26,855 nt of DNA, taken from assembly GCA_043381765.1 (NCBI GenBank), contig JBHJMP010000943.1, positions 1 to 26,855 on the forward strand. Reading direction: 5' to 3'. The position numbers and the translations under genes were made by a program. The notes under the pieces are model-generated. The model was given only the letters and a program-made list of their open reading frames with translations, was not told the origin of the DNA and searched no databases. Below are positions 23,399 through 26,855 of this stretch, one piece after another; position 1 is the stretch's first letter; each line of letters starts with the position of its first letter. This DNA comes from Collodictyon triciliatum. Its lineage: Eukaryota > CRuMs.

Positions 23399-24016
23399 GC
23401 CTATTGATTATGTATTCAACACTCGCGGATAGACGTTTCCACCCAGTTGCTGTAGATTTTGTATAGATTGATGATTTATAAAATACACTGCCTTGAAGCA
23501 TATCTACATCTGAAATTGAATTCTGGTATCAAAGTACTTGGCTATTCATTTTGCTGGGATATACATATGTAATATTAATTTTGGGGTTTTTTTCTGTTGC
23601 TTCCATAGGGTGGCTTATCATCTTAGCTGACTTAAAATATATCATGTTTTCTGTAAATTTTCGTCCTTAGCCCAAAAACAAAAACATAAACATACATACA
23701 TACATACATACATACATACATACATACATACATACATACATACATACATACATACATACATACATACATACATACATACATACATACATAAAGAGTTTCA
23801 AGCCAGGATAGGTGGTTTTATTCTTTTCCGTTGAAGCCTTCATGAGAGGGCAAGTCCAAAGTTTGAACTTTGCTCGTGGTTCTTTTTTTTCGCCTTTATT
23901 TGTTATTTTTTTTATGGTTTTTATGGTTTTTTATGTTTTTTTTTTGTTCGTGTGTTCATCTGGCTGTTTTGTGTAGAATGAAGGCATCAGGAAAAGAAAC
24001 CAAGGGAACAGTTACT
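23399..24016. other. Spacer with (CATA)n array, before the 3' end of the WD40/FG-GAP gene
   Basis: Apart from the tetranucleotide array and T-rich tracts at 23881-23945, no coding exon is evident on either strand. The 3' UTR of the gene ending at 24017 should extend into it. Confidence 0.5.
23689..23790. repeat. (CATA)n tetranucleotide repeat
   Basis: About 25 perfect units in the spacer downstream of the WD40/FG-GAP gene. Confidence 0.97.
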
Positions 24017-26498
24017 TTACTTCTTGATGAAGTAGACCTTTCCCTTTTGCAAGGCGCTGTTGTCAAACGGAGCGGAGACCAGAACACTGCTCCCCTCAAC
24101 ATCGACATCAAAGCCATACGCATCAGAGCCATCAGCAACTGGAGACTCCGCATAGTAGTATTCGCTCCAATCATTTCCACTCTTTGTGAACAGATGCATC
24201 GAGCCTATGCGACGGGGGAAAAAAAATTGAGCTGTAGTAAAAGATAAAGATAATTGCAAAAAAGAAAAAACTAGTAGAAATTGTGTCACAAACCCTTGAT
24301 GTTGCAGGCTTGACCATTTACACAAGGCTTCGCTCCCACAGCAAGTCGGTCTCCATTCGTAGAAAAGCTGAAGCTGAATCCAAAGTGCTTCCCAGCAACG
24401 ACAGTCTTTGGCTTGATTGTGGATGCAAACACATATTGACCATCGCCGTTCAGGTTGTAGCTCAGAATCGACCCGGCATTGGCGGCAGTGCTTCCATCAT
24501 TCACAGCGGAAACATACAAGATGTTGGCATTAAACTCGATAGCCCATCCGAATCCTTGCTTGTTGGCATTAGTGATGGTCTGGGAAACCTCCCATTCTTC
24601 ATATTTGAATTCATAGACAAACACAGCTTGGTCGGAAACTGTTTCGGGGTTGTTGGAGACCGCCAGTTTTGTTACGCTTCCAAGAGACACGGACTGGCCG
24701 AAGCGGTCATTCAGCTTTGGAGTCGGAGCAGTGATGGTGACCCTCATACCCCACTTTCCGTTGTCCTTCTTTTTGTAGACGTGTGCACATCCAGCGTCTG
24801 TTACAGCTTCAGAGTGATCGTACACAGGCATTCCGATGGCTACGATGTTGTTGATGTTGGAGATGGCAGCACCGAGCTCATAGTTCTTGGATGTCTTTCG
24901 ATAGCGGATGATGGAATCCTTGACAAACTCGTCTTGTGCAGCGTTCCATGTGTAAAAAACCACAACACCGATTTCAGCGTTGATGTACTTTGACTTTGGC
25001 ACAGATACAATCAAATAGTGCGCATTCAACAGTATGTTGTAGCCAAACAAGTTGTCTCGGTTGAGGAACGGATTCTTGATTTTGTTGTGGCCAACCCATA
25101 GGCCAGAAGTTCCGCTCATCTTGTATGTAAGAATGAAGCCGCCATTGCACTTCTCAGGAGTGTTTGGCCTTATGCAGAAGGGCACTGAAATTACTGCGAT
25201 GTCGTTATAAATCTCGACCTCGTATCCAAACATCTCTGACTTTCTCTTGTCATACCAATCAACAGGTCGAATTGCTGGAGACTTTGAGCGAGACCTGGAG
25301 CGGGACTTTGATTTGGACTTTGAGCGAGTTTTGGATTTGGATTTGGAGCGGGATTTTGATTTGCTCATTGAGCGAGATGGAGGCGCCATTTCAGGTATAC
25401 CCCAGATTTTGATTGTATAATCATAGCTTCCTGAAACAATATTGGACCCGTCAGGAGTAACAGCAACGCTGAACACCCAATTGGTATGACCCGTCAGTGT
25501 GCGAATCAAACTTCCATCAGAAAGAAGCCAGATTTTGATTGTGTTATCCCAACTTCCAGAGACAATTTTTGAACCATCGGGAGTAATAGTAATACCTTTA
25601 ACTTCATGAGTGTGATCCGTCAACGTGCGAATCAAACTTCCATCAGAAAGAACCCAGATTTTAATTTGTCTATCAGCACTTCCAGAAACAATTTTGGTGC
25701 CATCAGGGGTGACCGCAACTTTGTGAACACCACCAGTATGCCCCGTCAGTGTACGAATCAATGTTCCGTCTGAGAGATTCCATATTTTGATTGTATTATC
25801 ATTACTTCCAGAGACGACTGTTAAGCCATTCGGAGTAAAGGTAACACTGTTGACAAAATCACTAGTATGACCAGTTAAAGTGCGAATCAAAGTTCCATCA
25901 GAAAAATTCCAAATTCTGATCGTAGGATCGGACCATCCACCTGTAGATGCTATTTTGGAGCCATCAGGAGTAACAGCAACACTGCAAGTGACACCACTCA
26001 AAGTGCGAATCAAAGTCCCATCAGAAAGATTCCAAATTTTGATGGTGTCACTGCTACCTGAGATTAATTTTAAACCATCGGGAGTAACAACAACGCTTTC
26101 AACATTACTAGTATGACCAGTCAGCGTGCGAATCAAAGTTCCATCCGATAGATTCCATACTCTTACTCTATTTTCAGATCTAGCACTTCCAGAAACAATT
26201 TTTGACCCGTCGGGAGTGATAGTAACACTTTCAATACCACAAGTATCACCAGCCCATGAGCGAATCAAGAAATCTTGGCCTTCGACTTGATAAACATGGC
26301 AGTAGATTATCAGTCCTAAAAATCGTTGTTGCTATTAATTTGCCTTTGATTAAAGGGAAAAAATATATCTTTCAACAATAAAATAAATTAAAAATATAAA
26401 CAATATGTTTACTCACCCAGAGCGAAAATGGTTGCAGAATACTTTGAATGTAATCTCATTCTATACATTAATGTGACAAACATTAGAGTCTTGAACAT
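24017..26498 (-). CDS. WD40 propeller - Ser/Lys/Arg linker - FG-GAP propeller protein (3 exons, 753 aa)
   Basis: Exons: 26498-26417, 26285-24294, 24204-24017; phases match (82+1992+188 nt). The first exon is a short hydrophobic/basic leader (MFKTLMFVTLMYRMRLHSK); in-frame ATGs at 26483, 26468 and 26459 are alternative starts. Residues ~29-326 form seven WD40 blades of about 42 residues with a strong consensus: VTPDGSKIVSGS, TIKIWNLSDGTLIRTLTGHT. Residues ~327-370 are a Ser/Lys/Arg dipeptide-repeat linker (SKSKSRSKSKSKTRSKSKS). From ~378 to the end are FG-GAP-type units: MFGYEVEIYNDIAVISVP, LFGYNILLNAHYLIVSVP, RFGQSVSLGSVTKLAVSN, HFGFSFSFSTNGDRLAVGA, YGFDVDVEGSSVLVSAP. The frame is open across all parts, so the fusion is real in the DNA. 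The function is unknown; scaffold or adhesion roles are only guesses. Confidence 0.88.
25266..25391 (-). repeat. SR/SK dipeptide-repeat linker, internally repetitive DNA
   Basis: On the sense strand the DNA alternates AAA/AGA/CGC/CGG-type basic codons with TCC/TCA/AGT/AGC/AGG, giving Ser-Lys and Ser-Arg dipeptides between the two propellers. It resembles RS domains and is a likely phosphorylation target, but a link to splicing is not implied. Confidence 0.75.
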
Positions 26499-26855
26499 AA
26501 AAGTAGATGATTGAGTTATATCATCCTATCATGTATAATTTCCAATTTTATTCTTGTTTAGGCACAGTGGAGTATTTTTTTTTGTCTCTACACAAAATGG
26601 TATCGTATATACGTATAATCGATAAACTATTAAATTATATAGCCTCGTATTACAAAACTGTTTAAATTAAGAAACTCTGATTCAAACCATTTGAACTATA
26701 AGATGTTTTCTTATGTAATACGATCATTTCCTTAGATTTGATAGAGAATGGGGGGGGGGGGGGGAAAAAAACCAAAAAAACCAAGAAAAAAAAAAAAAAG
26801 AAGAAAAAAAAAGGACCCCCAAAAACAATTTTTTTTTTTTTTTTTTTTTTTTTTT
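26499..26855. other. Upstream region of the WD40/FG-GAP gene and low-complexity contig end
   Basis: About 250 bases of A/T-rich DNA, presumably the promoter and 5' UTR, run into a G15 homopolymer (26750-26764), A-rich sequence with C runs, and a terminal T25 run (26831-26855). No exon is seen. The homopolymers suggest an assembly edge. Confidence 0.6.

Noticed and set aside
24283-24993. 236-residue + strand ORF
   Set aside because: Antisense of the FG-GAP part of the gene at 24017-26498; the - strand frame has clear repeat structure.

Overview
The window looks like a piece of an intron-dense protist nuclear genome. Six genes can be assembled exon by exon from GT-AG introns with matching phases, and four of them are split into many exons averaging roughly 70-130 nt. 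Introns and spacers are full of simple repeats (TTA, GA, AAAAT, ATGACG, GATGA, ATTATTT, CATA). I infer a rhizarian/foraminiferan of the Reticulomyxa type from the architecture, but no marker gene here proves it. TAA and TGA both end genes, so the standard code is assumed.

Layout. (1) 425-3451, + strand: Rab geranylgeranyltransferase alpha subunit in 13 exons, the first being only the ATG. (2) 3949-5444, - strand: a TMEM33/Pom33-type ER and nuclear-envelope membrane protein, 6 exons. (3) 6211-12641, - strand: about 919 aa, a long disordered N-terminus, one EF-hand and many WD40 blades, closest to the WDR49/WDR64 group, 25 exons. (4) 12838-19477, - strand: about 950 aa type I membrane protein whose C-terminal half matches the CatSper delta/epsilon auxiliary subunits, about 26 exons. 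(5) 19914-21635, - strand: a Cce1/Ydc2-type (mitochondrial) Holliday junction resolvase, 5 exons. (6) 24017-26498, - strand: a 753 aa protein with a 7-bladed WD40 propeller, a Ser/Lys/Arg repeat linker and a C-terminal FG-GAP-type propeller; it has only 2 introns. Between 5 and 6 there are weak + strand exon candidates, including a hydrophobic C-terminal exon pair.

How the genes relate. Genes 3 and 4 lie head to tail, 196 bp apart, and both belong to families known mainly from flagella or sperm (CatSper is the flagellar Ca2+ channel; WDR49/64 relatives are cilium-associated). That suggests flagellated gametes or zoospores. Genes 1 and 2 are general endomembrane functions and gene 5 is mitochondrial DNA maintenance. 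Gene 6 is unlike its neighbours (long exon, near-identical repeats) and may belong to a recently amplified WD40 family.

The most interesting items are the CatSper auxiliary subunit, the WD40-SR-FG-GAP fusion, the one-codon first exon of gene 1, very short candidate introns, and an in-frame TAA in the CatSper gene. Exon models are hand-made from the sequence and RNA data would decide the doubtful joints.
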